Source of the DNA: Prunus persica | Taxonomy: Eukaryota; Streptophyta; Magnoliopsida; Rosales; Rosaceae | Direction: 5' to 3' | Length of the DNA stretch: 64,000 bases | Assembly: GCF_000346465.2 (NCBI RefSeq) | Contig: NC_034009.1 | Coordinates: forward strand, 42,541,897-42,605,896 | Shown: positions 1-11,400 of the stretch, piece after piece | Position numbering within the stretch: position 1 is the first letter of the stretch | Layout of the letters: every line of letters starts with the position of its first letter | Notes under the pieces: model-generated | The model's database searches: none | The model's input: only the letters and a program-made list of their open reading frames with translations | What the model was told of the DNA's origin: nothing | Translations under genes and position numbers: made by a program

Positions 1-460
1 GAAAATAAAGATCCATAACATTATTGTTATGCTAAATTTAACGTCTGAATATAAGAAAATTAAAGTATTCAATTTACAATGAAGTAAATTTAAGTTTTAG
101 TCACAAAAAAACATTCACTTTTAGAAAAAGCCAATTTTTTTTCTTTCAAAAAAGACAGAAAAACCCCTCAACCTTCAAACCAAAGACATGCAAATGTAAA
201 GAATTCCTTAAGGAAATTCAAAAATAAATAAGAGCATTTTTGTCCATTTTAGCTTCTTTTAAAAATATTTCTCTCTTCTTCTTAAAATTAATTGACAATG
301 AAAATAAAGATCCATAACATTATTAATATGCTAAACTTTAACTCCCCGATATAATATTTTCTCAAAATATTCAATATAAAAATAATTCACAATGGAAATT
401 AAAATCCATAATATTATTATTATGCTAAAGTTTAACTTCCGGATATAAGATTCTCTCAAC
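1..460 (+). repeat. Three copies of an AT-rich ~65 bp repeat
   Basis: A motif reading roughly GAAAATAAAGATCCATAA, then an ATTATTATTATG-like run, then CTAAACTTTAACTTCCGGATATAAGA, occurs at about 1-75, 300-370 and 394-460. Copies 2 and 3 are about 95 bp apart and each is preceded by a CACAATG/GACAATG-type leader, so they look like degenerate tandem units. No gene is seen up to about 590. The array may continue to the left of the window. Confidence 0.6.
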
Positions 461-798
461 AAAGAATGAGTCAAGGTTTTCAACTCATGACCTGTAGAGC
501 TAGATCTTCGATGTCATGTTGCATATGAATCTAAACAAAATTAATTTATTAAAGAAATTCGCCGAGCAAGCTAAGAAATATTTTCCACCCTGTCAAGGTA
601 AAGACAGGGGATTTGAGAAGGAACTGGAGAGGTGGATGGGGATTTGTTTTGTTGCATAATAATAAGATAAGAGAAATATAAAAATATAGAAAATAAAAGT
701 CGTGGCTGCAGTTCGCCTACCAATTTGTTGTAACTTGTATACCACCCACTCCATTAGCACTAACCTATCGTATTCACTCACTTCAGCCCCCCAGCCCA

Positions 799-825
799 TC
801 TCTCTCTCTCTCTCTCTCTCTCTCT
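799..825 (+). repeat. (TC)13 microsatellite upstream of CRY1
   Basis: An uninterrupted TC dinucleotide run lies about 345 bp upstream of the CRY1 start codon, in the promoter or distal 5' leader. CT/GA runs are common near plant transcription starts. A short GAGA-rich stretch follows at 1066-1092. Confidence 0.9.
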
Positions 826-1093
826 GCCCAAAAGGCGTTTTTGTAGCAACTAGCCTAAATTGCATGGGGGAGAATTTCATCCAAAAAATTAGGAATAAAT
901 AAATAAGAAAGAAAAGTAAAAGATAAGGGCAAAAATCAAATCTTTCACTCCTGAAAAAGAAATGAACTTTTTTTTTGCTGTTGGGTCTAATTCCCATCCT
1001 CATAAAACTCTAAAGTATGAGAAACAGAGCAAAAGATAAGATTAATTACAACCCCCCTGGCTCCAAGAGAGAGAAAGACACAGAGAGAAAGAT

Positions 1094-1123
1094 ATGTCAG
1101 ATGGGTATATTAGTTTGAGATAG
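1094..1123 (+). promoter_or_regulatory. Upstream ORF in the CRY1 leader (9 codons)
   Basis: An ATG at 1094 opens a nine-codon frame (MSDGYISLR) that stops at 1121-1123, 47 bp before the CRY1 ATG. If the transcript starts upstream of it, this uORF could reduce translation of the main frame. The transcription start is not known from the sequence, so any role is inference. Confidence 0.4.
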
Positions 1124-1170
1124 AAAATACTTGTGCTGGGTTTTGTTGGTTGGTGAAATATTTTTTGGGG

Positions 1171-4100
1171 ATGTCAGGTGGTGGATGCAGTGTAGTCTGG
1201 TTCAGGAGAGATCTGAGGGTGGAAGATAACCCAGCTTTAGCTGCTGGAGTGAGAGCAGGAAGTGTGGTTTGTGTCTTTATTTGGGCACCTGAGGAAGAAG
1301 GCCCATATTACCCGGGAAGGGTGTCAAGATGGTGGCTCAAACACAGCTTGGCTCATCTTGATTCCTCTTTGAGAAGTCTGGGCACATCTCTCATCACCAA
1401 GAGGTCCACTGACAGTGTTTCTTCTCTTCTTGAGGTTGTTATTTCCACTGGTGCCACTCAGCTCTTCTTCAACCACTTATATGGTCAGTTCTTATCTGTT
1501 ACACCAATTTTCTTAATTCTTATCTGTTACAATAGTTTTTAAGATGTCTTCTTTTTCAATGATCTGGTTTTTGTGTCTTGAATATAGGGATGATTCTGAT
1601 TTCTATAGGCGTTTTGATTTTCTCTCCTCTTCTGGGTTTGGGGCTAGTTCAATAAATTTATTGGGTTGGCATGTAAATCTGTAGTATTGGTTGAAAAGTA
1701 ATTCAATTTGTTTTCGTATCAAATTCAAAAAGGTTGGTGCTTTGGTGTCTGGCTGAATTGTTTGAGTATTTGATTAATTACCTACCATGTTCCTGTTTGG
1801 GTGATTTACTATTCAGTAGCTGTTGACAGTGTTGAGGTTTCTTGATTGGGGCAAAAATGCTATTTGATTGTTTGTATTTTAGTGGTCCTTTCTCACCAAC
1901 AGTGGGAACAGATTCAGTTATGATTTATTCATTAAGCCTAATTGAATTTTTTAAAGTATAAAAAGAAGAATTTTTTAACTATCAACATTTTTAGTTACAA
2001 GGAACAGAATTTGTGTGTTCTGTCTAAGGATCCTTCTGTTCTTCATTTAGTTAATTCTTGTATTTCCATTACACGGTTGAGGAAATCAAAGTAACAAATC
2101 AGCTTTTGCAATTTAATGCTTAGTGCTATCTTTATATTTCAGATCCTATATCACTGGTTAGGGATCACCGGGCCAAGGAGGTTTTAACTGCTCAAGGCAT
2201 AGCTGTGCGTTCCTTTAATGCGGATTTGCTCTACGAACCATGGGATGTTAATGATGTCAATGGTCGCCCGTTCACCACCTTCGATGCTTTTTGGGGAAGA
2301 TGCCTTAGCATGCCATATGACCCAGATGCACCGCTTCTCCCCCCTAAGAGAATTATATCAGGTTTATTTGGATTCAAATTATTCTTGAACTTCAACTGTA
2401 TTCAATATCAATACACATCAAGCATCTTATTGTATCTTATGTCCCATCTTGTTTCTCATCCTGTGGCCCATCCTGTTTATATTTCAACAAATATTTTGGT
2501 GCTGGAATTATGTCACTGCCTTGATAGGCCTCATGATATTTATATAGCCTCTAAGGTGGGGGTAATTGTCTTGACTATGTTACTGGTGAACATGCAGGGT
2601 TCACTGCTGGCTTAGGTTGGGTTTTTTTATTTTTTCTTCTGTTGTTGCTCTATGCGTGTTATAGGTTTCCTGATTCGTCCAGTATGCGTACTTTTTCTAC
2701 AAGAATTTCAAGTAATACTTTCATGAAACACCTTTCAGTTCATGTATTAGATTAACATTTGAAAGTTCATGAACTTTTCAGGTGACACATCAAGGTGCCC
2801 TTCTGATACATTGGTTTTTGAAGATGAATCAGAGAAGGGAAGCAATGCGCTTCTTGCTCGAGCTTGGTCACCTGGGTGGAGCAACGCTGATAAGGCTCTG
2901 ACCACATTTATAAATGGACCATTACTTGAGTACTCTCAAAACCGCAGGAAGGCTGATGGTGCCACAACATCATTACTTTCTCCCCATTTGCATTTTGGGG
3001 AGCTAAGTGTGAGAAAAGCATTTCATCTTGTTCGCATCAAGCAGGTTCTTTGGGCCAATGAAGGCAACAAGGCTGGTGAAGAGAGTGTGAACTTGTTTCT
3101 GAAGTCTATTGGTCTTAGGGAATATTCAAGGTACATTAGTTTTAATCATCCTTACAGTCACGAAAGACCTCTTCTTGGGCACCTAAAGTTCTTCCCCTGG
3201 ATTATAAATCAGAGCTATTTTAAGGCATGGAGGCAAGGTAGAACTGGCTATCCATTGGTGGATGCTGGCATGAGAGAGTTGTGGGCCACAGGCTGGCTGC
3301 ATGATCGTATACGAGTAGTAGTTTCTAGTTTTTTTGTAAAGGTTCTACAGCTTCCATGGAGGTGGGGAATGAAGTATTTCTGGGATACACTCTTAGATGC
3401 TGATCTTGAAAGTGATGCTCTTGGTTGGCAGTATATATCTGGTACTATCCCTGATGGTCGTGAATTTGACCGCATAGATAATCCACAGGTGTGAATGCTG
3501 AGCTTGATTATCTTGAATTTTAGACCATACACACACAGCTCTAAATTTTACAAGGCAAAAAATTTATCCATGCTTTTTACTCATATGTTGCAATTCTGGC
3601 ATTCGAATCTTAGATATATAGTTTCAGCTTGATATTCTAATGTCCCTCATCAAAGGTCATCAATAATGAATAGAATCTAGTGCACCTTGTTTGTCAGTGC
3701 TCATGACTGTTCATAAGAAGCAATTTCTCAAAAGCCTGGGAGACATAGTTCTGCCTTGATTCCACTCTCATATGGTGCCTCACCTGAAAGGCCCCGCCAG
3801 TAGTGGCTACTAGGTTTATAAGGGCAGTGGAATTGGTGGTCATCAACAGTACCCCTTAGGAATCTTTGGTCTACAGTATTGATGAATACAGGGGTTTTTG
3901 CTTTTTAAGGACATTGACATGCTGCTCTTTAAAGTATTAAAAACGAAGCTCGTGGAGTTGTTTTCACACATGGACTATCAAATCATACATGAAAACCTGC
4001 AAAAATCTTGTGTTGAAAAGCTTTGTTTATATAATGTTTCTTCACTTTTAGCTATATTTGTGTCTGAAGCATCGAGTGCAGACGCAATTTTTTATACAGT

Positions 4101-5020
4101 TATGAAATTTGACAATTGATTCATGCTCCTCTTTGTTTGAGGGGATTAATGCAATATTACCACTCTTAGTTGATCAAGTTTCAGTAATAAAAAATCTCAT
4201 ATTGATTTGATTTCTACAGTTTGAAGGTTACAAATTTGACCCAAATGGAGAATATGTGCGAAAGTGGCTTCCTGAACTTGCCAGACTTCCAACTGAATGG
4301 ATACACCACCCATGGAATGCACCAGAATCTGTACTCCAAGCAGCTGGAATTGAATTAGGATCGAATTACCCTCTCCCTATTGTAGGAATAGATGCGGCGA
4401 AAACCAGGTTGCAAGAAGCATTATTAGAGATGTGGCAGCACGAAGCTGCTTCAAGAGCTGCTGTTGAAAATGGAACTGAAGAAGGGCTTGGAGATTCCTC
4501 TGAATCAACCCCAATTGCCTTTCCTCAAGACATACAAATGGAGGAAAATTATGAACCAGTGAGGAACAACCTTCCTGCCACCCGAAGGTATGAAGATCAG
4601 ATGGTCCCAAGCATGACTACATCTTTGGTGAGAGTTGAAGAGGAAGAAAGTTCATTGGAAATTCGAAATTTGGTGGAAGAAACCAGAGGGGAAGTGCCTA
4701 CAAATGAAATGGTGAATCAAGAACCAAGAAGAGACACATTAAACCAAGGGGTTTTGCAGACTATTCGTAACAACACTCTGCCACAACCAAATGCCGCAAT
4801 AGGGCTGCAACATGCTATTGAAGATTCCACTGCAGAATCTTCCGGTAGCAGTAGGAGAGAGAGGGATGGAGGTGTAGTTCCAGTCTGGTCTCCTTCAACT
4901 TCTAGCTACTCGGAGCAGTTTGCGAGTGATGACAATAGCATTGGAACAAGTTCTTACTTGCAAAGACATCCACAGTCTCACCAAATAATGAATTGGAGGC
5001 GGCTATCTCAAACTGGGTAA
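1171..5020 (+). CDS. CRY1: Cryptochrome 1 blue-light receptor
   Basis: CRY1 is a flavoprotein photoreceptor of nucleus and cytoplasm; it binds FAD and, when lit, restrains COP1/SPA to drive de-etiolation. Coding exons: 1171-1483, 2143-2361, 2782-3488 and 4220-5020. All have GT-AG borders and joined phases, giving 679 residues, close to the Arabidopsis length (about 681). Residues 1 to about 490 are the photolyase-homology region (VVWFRRDLRVEDNPAL near the N-terminus; WRWGMKYFWDTLLDADLESD in exon 3). The C-terminal DAS elements are visible: DQMVP at about 539-543, an acidic EEEESS patch at about 553-558, and STAES at about 616-620. The protein ends NWRRLSQTG as in other CRY1 proteins. The ATG at 1171 is chosen because MSGGGCSVVWFRRDLR matches the family N-terminus. 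The 731 bp third intron holds nothing recognisable. A further intron may split the stop codon (separate entry). Confidence 0.97.
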
Positions 5021-5271
5021 GAACTTTTGAACAATTCACCAAGCAGACTTTTGAAAACCTTCCTCTTGCCTAAGCAGTTAAGAAGCTTAGCTTTGAGGCA
5101 TATCACAAAATGGAATTGGGTCTGTTGGTGTATTACTTAAATTTCTTGAGTTGTTAAGTTCTAAAACAATGTATCACAAAGCATTAAGTGAATGCCTATT
5201 TGTTTGAGAGTTTATGTTTATATTCGTAGGCTGGCTACCTCATTTTCACTCCCAATTTTCTTCTTTTACAG
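5017..5271 (+). other. Probable intron across the CRY1 stop codon
   Basis: A good donor (GG|GTAAGA) begins at 5017, inside the last Gly codon and stop. A pyrimidine-rich acceptor (TTCTTTTACAG) ends at 5271. Removing the 255 bp joins ACT GG to G TAA, so the spliced message still reads Thr-Gly-stop. Spliced and retained transcripts would encode the same protein but differ in the 3' UTR. Whether the intron is used cannot be told from DNA alone. Confidence 0.6.
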
Positions 5272-5909
5272 GTAAAACATATAGATGCAAATAGGAAAAA
5301 AAAAAGAAAAAAAAGTGTGGTGTGGTGAAGTGATGCACGCCATCAAATGGATTTGGGGAAGGTGAACATATCTTCCACATTGACCTTCCAACCCTTTCTC
5401 CTGTCCACGAGTGACCTCAAACAGCAGTAGACCTCCTGTGTGTGATATTTTCTAATTAATACAGGCAACTTATTAGCTATCCTTTTCTTCTTTTTTCTTG
5501 TTCTACCATAATGCAGCTCTGTTGTATAGCAATGTTGTACTTATAAAGGAAGAGAGTGAAATAAGATATGTAGTCATTGAATATCTCATTCTATTGGTAG
5601 CAGATACTTATAACGTATGCTATGCTATGTATCCACACTTTGTTGTAGGTTTGGAAATTTACTGATCTGTTATGGAAATTGCCACCACTAAGTATCTGCC
5701 CTAATATCTTTACATACTAATGCAATATCAATGCGAAAGAGACGAACTACACGATTGAATATGCCTGTGAGTATAGGGATAGTTCTTTACTTTTGGGAAT
5801 ATGAGAAATCTTGTTAAAAGTAAAAATAAGGAATCGTTCTACATCTTATTTGGCATGACCAGAGTGATTTTGTGACATTTTGTGCATAGCCAAGACTCCT
5901 CTTTAAACT

Positions 5910-7060
5910 TCACACTTGTGCAAGTGTTCTCGCTATCAGATCAGCGTTGCTTGAGTAAACAGGATTGTGTACGACACTGGCGTTCTCATCAGATTTTACA
6001 GACGTGGGTGCCCGGAGAACACTGTCATCAGATCCTACCGGCGTAGGTACCCTGAGAACACTGTACACCATAGTAGCGGCAATGGCTCCAAGAATAGGGC
6101 CTGCAGTATAGACCCAAATATTCTTATAAATACCAGTGACGGTAGCAGGGCCAAAACTCTGGCAGGGTTCATAGAAGCTCCAGTGATAGGCCTGCAGATT
6201 CCAATGCATAAAAAAATGTCACAAAACTCAGCAGACTAGTGCTATAACAATGAAGGTAAAATGCAAAGCTATGGTAATAAATCAGTTATTAGATTTTTAC
6301 TGAGGAGTTACGATTGAGTCGGAGATGTAAGTTAAGATGAGAACATGAGACATCGATTCACATATCGACTCTATCTTTATCTTTTCCATTTCAGAACAAG
6401 TTAGTTTACTAAGTTTTTAAGAGAAGGAAAGGGAAAACATTTTATATTAAATGTTATAAACAAGTTATTTCATGAAGAAACCCTCAAACTTCGGTGTTAG
6501 TGTCTCACATGTTTGCATGGAAATCTGCGGCCAGCAGCCAAGGCTATGGTAACTGCAGGGTTGAAATGGGCACCAGAGACATGCCCAACTGCATATGCAG
6601 TGGCCGCAAAAGCAAGACCCCATACAAGTGCTATGCCCACAATTGTAAGAGATTGTATATTGTTGACAAGAGCAGCCCCACAGCCACTAAATATAAGAAT
6701 GTATGTGCCCACAAGCTCTGCCATCATCTATTCACACAAACAAAGACATCCCAGATGGTGAAAATGGGAATTAAAACTCTTGGTTAGTAGATGATCACAA
6801 CAATTATGGTCGTGAAAGCCAACGATCTTTTGGCCTAGTGACACTCAGTCTCCACTTTCACGGACAATAATTGTTGAATCAAAAGAAAGATTTAACCACA
6901 AAAATGGATGTATTATCAGTTACCCTTTGGAAGATTGAAGTAGAAATTTCAGCCTTAACTGTACGTTTCTTCTGAGTACCAGTTGCCCCTGCTTCTTGCA
7001 CAGCGGTGTGTCCAGTGGACAAGACAAGTTTAGGGGAAGAAATTGAAAATGAATTAGACA
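5910..7060 (-). pseudogene. Broken NIP-type aquaporin (major intrinsic protein)
   Basis: Three exon-like blocks of a nodulin-26-like intrinsic protein lie in order on the minus strand: 6924-7060 (N-terminal tail, SNSFSISSPKLV to STSIFQR), 6509-6727 (helices 1-2, MMAELVGTYILIFSGCG, ending in the first NPA box HFNPAVTIALAAGRRFP) and 5910-6191 (PITGASMNPA box, last helix and tail). All have splice consensus. The exons that normally sit between the second and third blocks (helices 3-5) are absent: only 317 bp separate the blocks and nothing there encodes them. In the last block the frame changes by one base just after the second NPA-Arg (about 6155-6158); PITGASMNPAR reads in one frame and FGPATVTGIYKNIWVY in another. 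No ATG exon was found upstream. An intact water/solute channel cannot be made unless the assembly is wrong here. Confidence 0.8.
5988..6065 (-). repeat. Two-copy 39 bp tandem repeat in the aquaporin remnant
   Basis: The C-terminal tail of the aquaporin remnant encodes SVLRVPTPVGSDD followed by SVLRAPTSVKSDE, an in-frame 13-residue tandem duplication (39 bp per unit, about 78% alike). The repeat keeps the frame, so it may be older than the inactivating changes. Confidence 0.7.
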
Positions 7061-9669
7061 CTGCAAAAAGTAAGAGAGCTTGAGCTTGACTTGATGGCCA
7101 CCTCTAGCACACACTTACATATATATGCAGTATTTCTTGCATTAAAAAAAGGAGTTTGTCTGCACTGTCACAAGGATATTTTCCATATATGTTATGGAAT
7201 TTTATATATCATACTTTCTTGCCATGAATTGTTTTGGTTTGTAGTTGTGCATAATTTATTGAAGCCGGACTAAATATCTTTTTTCTTGTTTGTTTTTGGA
7301 AATTGATTTGAATAGCATACGTTTTTAGTATTTGGGAATCAATTTGGTGGTATCAGAACTAGTAAACTTGATGTGGGGCGTCCATCTGTCGATTACAAAA
7401 GTATCTGTCATGTTCAAGAACTAGGTCAAATGCAACAGCGAAGGGCTTATATCAGTATCAGCTAGCAAGTTAACAAGAAGAGAAACAAGAGAAGAAAGTT
7501 AGATTTTTTTTAACCTTTTGGTGAAATGTAATTTTGCTCATTGAGTCATAGCCTATAATTCCATTGCATGGAACACAGTGTCCATTCAACCTTTGAATTT
7601 CATTTGTAAAATTTTACCAAGAATAATTACAAAGCAAGCGACAAAGTTTGTGGCTTAGTGAAGGAAGTAGACAACCTTGGAAAGCTAAATTTCAAATTGA
7701 ACAAATTGTGCAGAAGTTCTTAGTTTTGGTTGCAGAATTGAGTCTCATTTAATATTGGCAGCTCCACTGCTACACATCAGCTATGAAACTTTAACATGAA
7801 ACTTATTAACGAAGATTTAAGCGAAAACTTCTGACTTTAATGATAAAGCACTTATCTTCATATTTACAACAAAAGTTTGATTTTTGCTCGACCCTATTTC
7901 ATTTAGATCAAGAACAATATATTTGACTAACGATTAATGGTGTTAGGACCAATTATCACATGCAGACCTTCCTAGAATTTAATATGTAGCAAACAGATGT
8001 CACCACCAGGTTTTTTGGAAATTCAATGCCTTGCTGCCAATTGACACCCTACATTCTGACCAAAAATTAATAGCATTCACCATGAATTTAAAAAGTTATA
8101 ATTTTTTTTTTTTTTAAAAAAAAAGGCATTCATATTGCTGCAAATCGTAAATTAACATCATTCAACTTCCTGGACCAGCATTAATTGGTTAAAGAATATT
8201 GCAGATTTTTGTTTTTGTTTTGATAGGCAAACAACAGTATTGCATTGCAGCTCAGGTTAATAGATTTATTTCTTTTGATAAAAGGGAAGATTTTATTGGC
8301 TGTGTGTTGGACAAATAGAGAGGTGCTGCCATGTAGCTGAAAGATAACCTATATACTTCTTTTTGATATATTGCAATTTTACTTTGTACCACAAAATGAT
8401 TTGGACTCGTGGCATTCAGTTTTCATTTTGTTGAAGGAGGTTCGAAGTTCGAAGTTCGAATCTTATTGATAAATAAATAAAAGAATTTGAAAAGTAGGAA
8501 AAGTGGAGAGAAAAGACAATGCCTCATAAAAATATTAAGTGAATCATGGTCTGGGGGAACCTTATTAATGGGCTCTTTTGGTGCCATACTAAGAAGCAAA
8601 TGATATAGAATCATGAGATGCTCATAGTAGAGGTTATGCCTGTCTTAATAGGGCATAAAGCCTACCAATTCATAATTGATCAGCCATTGGCCAATTTTTA
8701 CTGTTTTTTTCTCTGGAAGAAGCATCAAAAGCCTGCATTTCTCTTAGTAGAAAAGCATCAGATTCAGGACCACTGCAGAAGTCAACACAAATATATTACC
8801 TAGGAGCTTTAAAGATGCAAATGATTTGATGAGGGATCAAGATGAAGCAGCTATGTACCACTAGATGAAAGCTCAAACCTATTGAGTACAAAAGAAAAAA
8901 GTAATGATCATGAATTTCTGTTTTATTATCTTATAAGATTATTATATGGGATGATGAAGATGATTTGCTTAATAAATTAGATTAGATGCTGCATCCCATT
9001 AACCATTTTTCTTTGGGACTTTGAAAAACTCCCACTGACTATATATTTATATTTATAAAATACTCCAAGAAAATGCAATGTGACCAAAACTGACAGGAAG
9101 CTGTGAACAAATCAAGTTTACTCAAAAGGGTAATCTGGAAGTTAAGTAGATAATTAGTCTGCAAACTTGTTTCATCAGTGTGGAAGACTGGGATGAGAAC
9201 TCAAGTAATTGGATCTGTATCTCTTTGTGATTTGTAAAAGGCATTTATAAACCCCATTTACCTCTTGTGATTAGGTAAAAAGGTAGATGCTGTTGAGGAC
9301 TCTAAATCAGAATCATGCTTTGAGGTTATTGGCTTTGAGGGCCTCAGCCACAGTGTAGTTATAATATGGCTGCAAGTCTGGCCAATTAGGGTTTAGTTAC
9401 TTGCACCAGCCACCATCTCAAAGTGGATCAAATCTTTACTAGTTCCATATCCTGCTTTTGGAATTAACAGCACTGAAGCTGCTGATTTGTTACTTTTTCT
9501 GCATAAATTTTATTATATCTTGTGTGGTCTGTTCTCAGCAAGTGTTCAAAAAGACCATGAGCCTCCTAAGATGACCTGATTGACAAAGTTACATTCTGTT
9601 TGCTTCAAACATTTTAAACCTGTTTCTCCCTCTAAATGGTCTCCTCCACCTGAATTATATATTGGTTCA

Positions 9670-9940
9670 AGATGAACTTTGTTGCTGCCATTAAATTTGA
9701 TCCAACTCTAGGTGAAGCAAGGGCTGCTCTCTTAGCAATCACAGAAGGGTTAGCAGCTTATACTACTACAGAGGGTGGTTTTTATTATTTATAAATTCAA
9801 GTAATTAATTCCATAGAAAATCAAGATTCTTCTTCTGGTTGGAAAATGATGTATCAAAAGAGCTTTAGCATGGCCAGGTACTGCAACTTTGCGGCTGATA
9901 ATGTTGGACAGTGTGCTTCATCTCATGACCTGTATCAGGC
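9670..9940 (+). pseudogene. Remnant of RVT_3-type RNase H-like domain
   Basis: One frame reads FVAAIKFDPTLGEARAALLA, then ITEGLAAYTTTEGGFYYL, a stop, then QVINSIENQDSSSGWKMM, and ends FSMARYCNFAADNVGQCASS. This is the pattern of the plant RNase H-like (RVT_3) domain found in non-LTR retrotransposons and derived host genes: a Glu-Ala-Arg-Ala-Ala-Leu helix, a QVIN strand with SSSGW, and a terminal NFAADNVAH-like motif. The catalytic Asp strand between them is lost and an in-frame stop is present, so the piece is dead. No reverse transcriptase domain is seen upstream. Confidence 0.6.
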
Positions 9941-10464
9941 TCCACTTTTTCTTTGGTTCTAAACTCAAAATTAAATATCTAACTAAATATCTCTAACTAA
10001 ATATCATGACCTGATGGTAGTTTTGTAAATTATAAGAAGTTCAAAACCTCTTTGTTATGTTGTAAATGGGTTTTAAGTGTGTTTCCAAAACCTATTTCAT
10101 GTAGAATTTTTTTAAATAAATTTAAGCCCTTATATCGGACATAATAGTGAAACTCCCTCCAAACTATTCGGACTTGTAATGCTTATGTCTTCTTTTCCTC
10201 TGCTTTTGCATCTTTTACTCAGAAACCAAAACAAAGGGGCGGCTAAAATGTTATCCTTGGAGATTGAACTTTTATTTTGGTTACATTAATATACCAACAG
10301 TATAGCTACAAATTTTGTACATACATACATATATGTTTCAGAGTAATATACCTATCTGAGAAAGAAAAAAAAAAGCGTATTTTTGGTCAAAATTTGGGAG
10401 GGGATGTGACATTAGGGTTCGAAGTTAAGACCATTAATCTTGTAAAAACACATAAATTTAATGA

Positions 10465-10590
<126 letters not shown>

Positions 10591-11282
10591 TGATAAAAGA
10601 TAAATAATTAGGGAGTTACTTGTAAAAAAAATAAAAAAAAATAAAAAAAAAAGTTAAGTGCTTATGAAACTAGTAAACATTTACCGTCTTTTCAAAGGGT
10701 GAGTCAATTAAGTATGTTTTGTAGTGGCCAGCAAAACGTGAAGTAACAGACTCCGTATGATAAGCTGATTAAAGATTGCGATCCTTTGTGGGTCAAAAAC
10801 AGATTGTGATTGATCCCTCACCCAAAAAATTGTGAAGAGTTTTAAGATTGCGATAGTCTCTAAAAATTTATTATCTTCTCTGCCTGCCTGCAGAAGCTCT
10901 AATTAATAACGTTTTATTCCATAAGAAATTAGACATTATATTATTCCTGAAATAAAAGGCATGTATTTGGACGAATATTAATACAAAATCCTTTACCGTT
11001 GACCTTTGTAGTTAGGTGGAATTTCTTTATCTCTCAAAAAACAAGAGTCTAGTGGAGAATATGTATGGTCAAAAGGTCCTTTCGTTTGCCAAAAAGAATA
11101 ACCCTTTTGCATTTCTTAGCAATGTTGCCCTAATTGGTTGCTCCAAATAAAAAATAAAAAATTTGTTGCCCTAATTGGTATATAGAAGTTGGAAACAAAC
11201 AACTCTCACCTAAGATACGGATGGCTCACTTGAAAAATTATTAAGAAACTCCTTTTCTTCTTTTGAAAGCATCAGACTAGTG

Positions 11283-11400
11283 GAAAAGGCCTAGCTTAGT
11301 AGAAAATGCCATTGACTTCGTACTAATGGTCTCAAATTCGAATCCCCATGACTCGTGGTAGTGTGTGTGTGAAAAACTCTCCTCTCTCTATAGTTTAGAT
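11283..11400 (+). repeat. SINE-like repeat with tRNA box B, copy 1
   Basis: The segment contains CATTGACTTCGTACTAATGG, then TCTCAAATTCGAATCCCCATG (a good tRNA box B, TTCGAATCC) and GTGTGTGAAAAACTCTCCTC. Related segments occur at 21065-21165 and 63850-63950, sharing the phrase TGGTCTCATGTTCAAATCC and the GTGAGAAAACTCTCC tail. The shared order suggests a tRNA-derived short interspersed element. Ends and target duplications were not resolved. Confidence 0.45.

Noticed and set aside
593..1003. 136-codon minus-strand frame overlapping the CRY1 leader
   Set aside because: Its Arg-Glu run only reflects the (TC)13 repeat read in reverse; the rest is AT-rich low complexity without protein character.
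3898..4119. 73-codon frame in CRY1 intron 3
   Set aside because: Lies between well-defined splice sites and resembles no protein.
8423..8614. Minus-strand frame starting MAPKEPINKVPPDHD as a possible first exon of the aquaporin
   Set aside because: The available donor after AATAAG is in phase 0 whereas the next exon (7060) needs phase 1, and the resemblance to NIP starts is vague.
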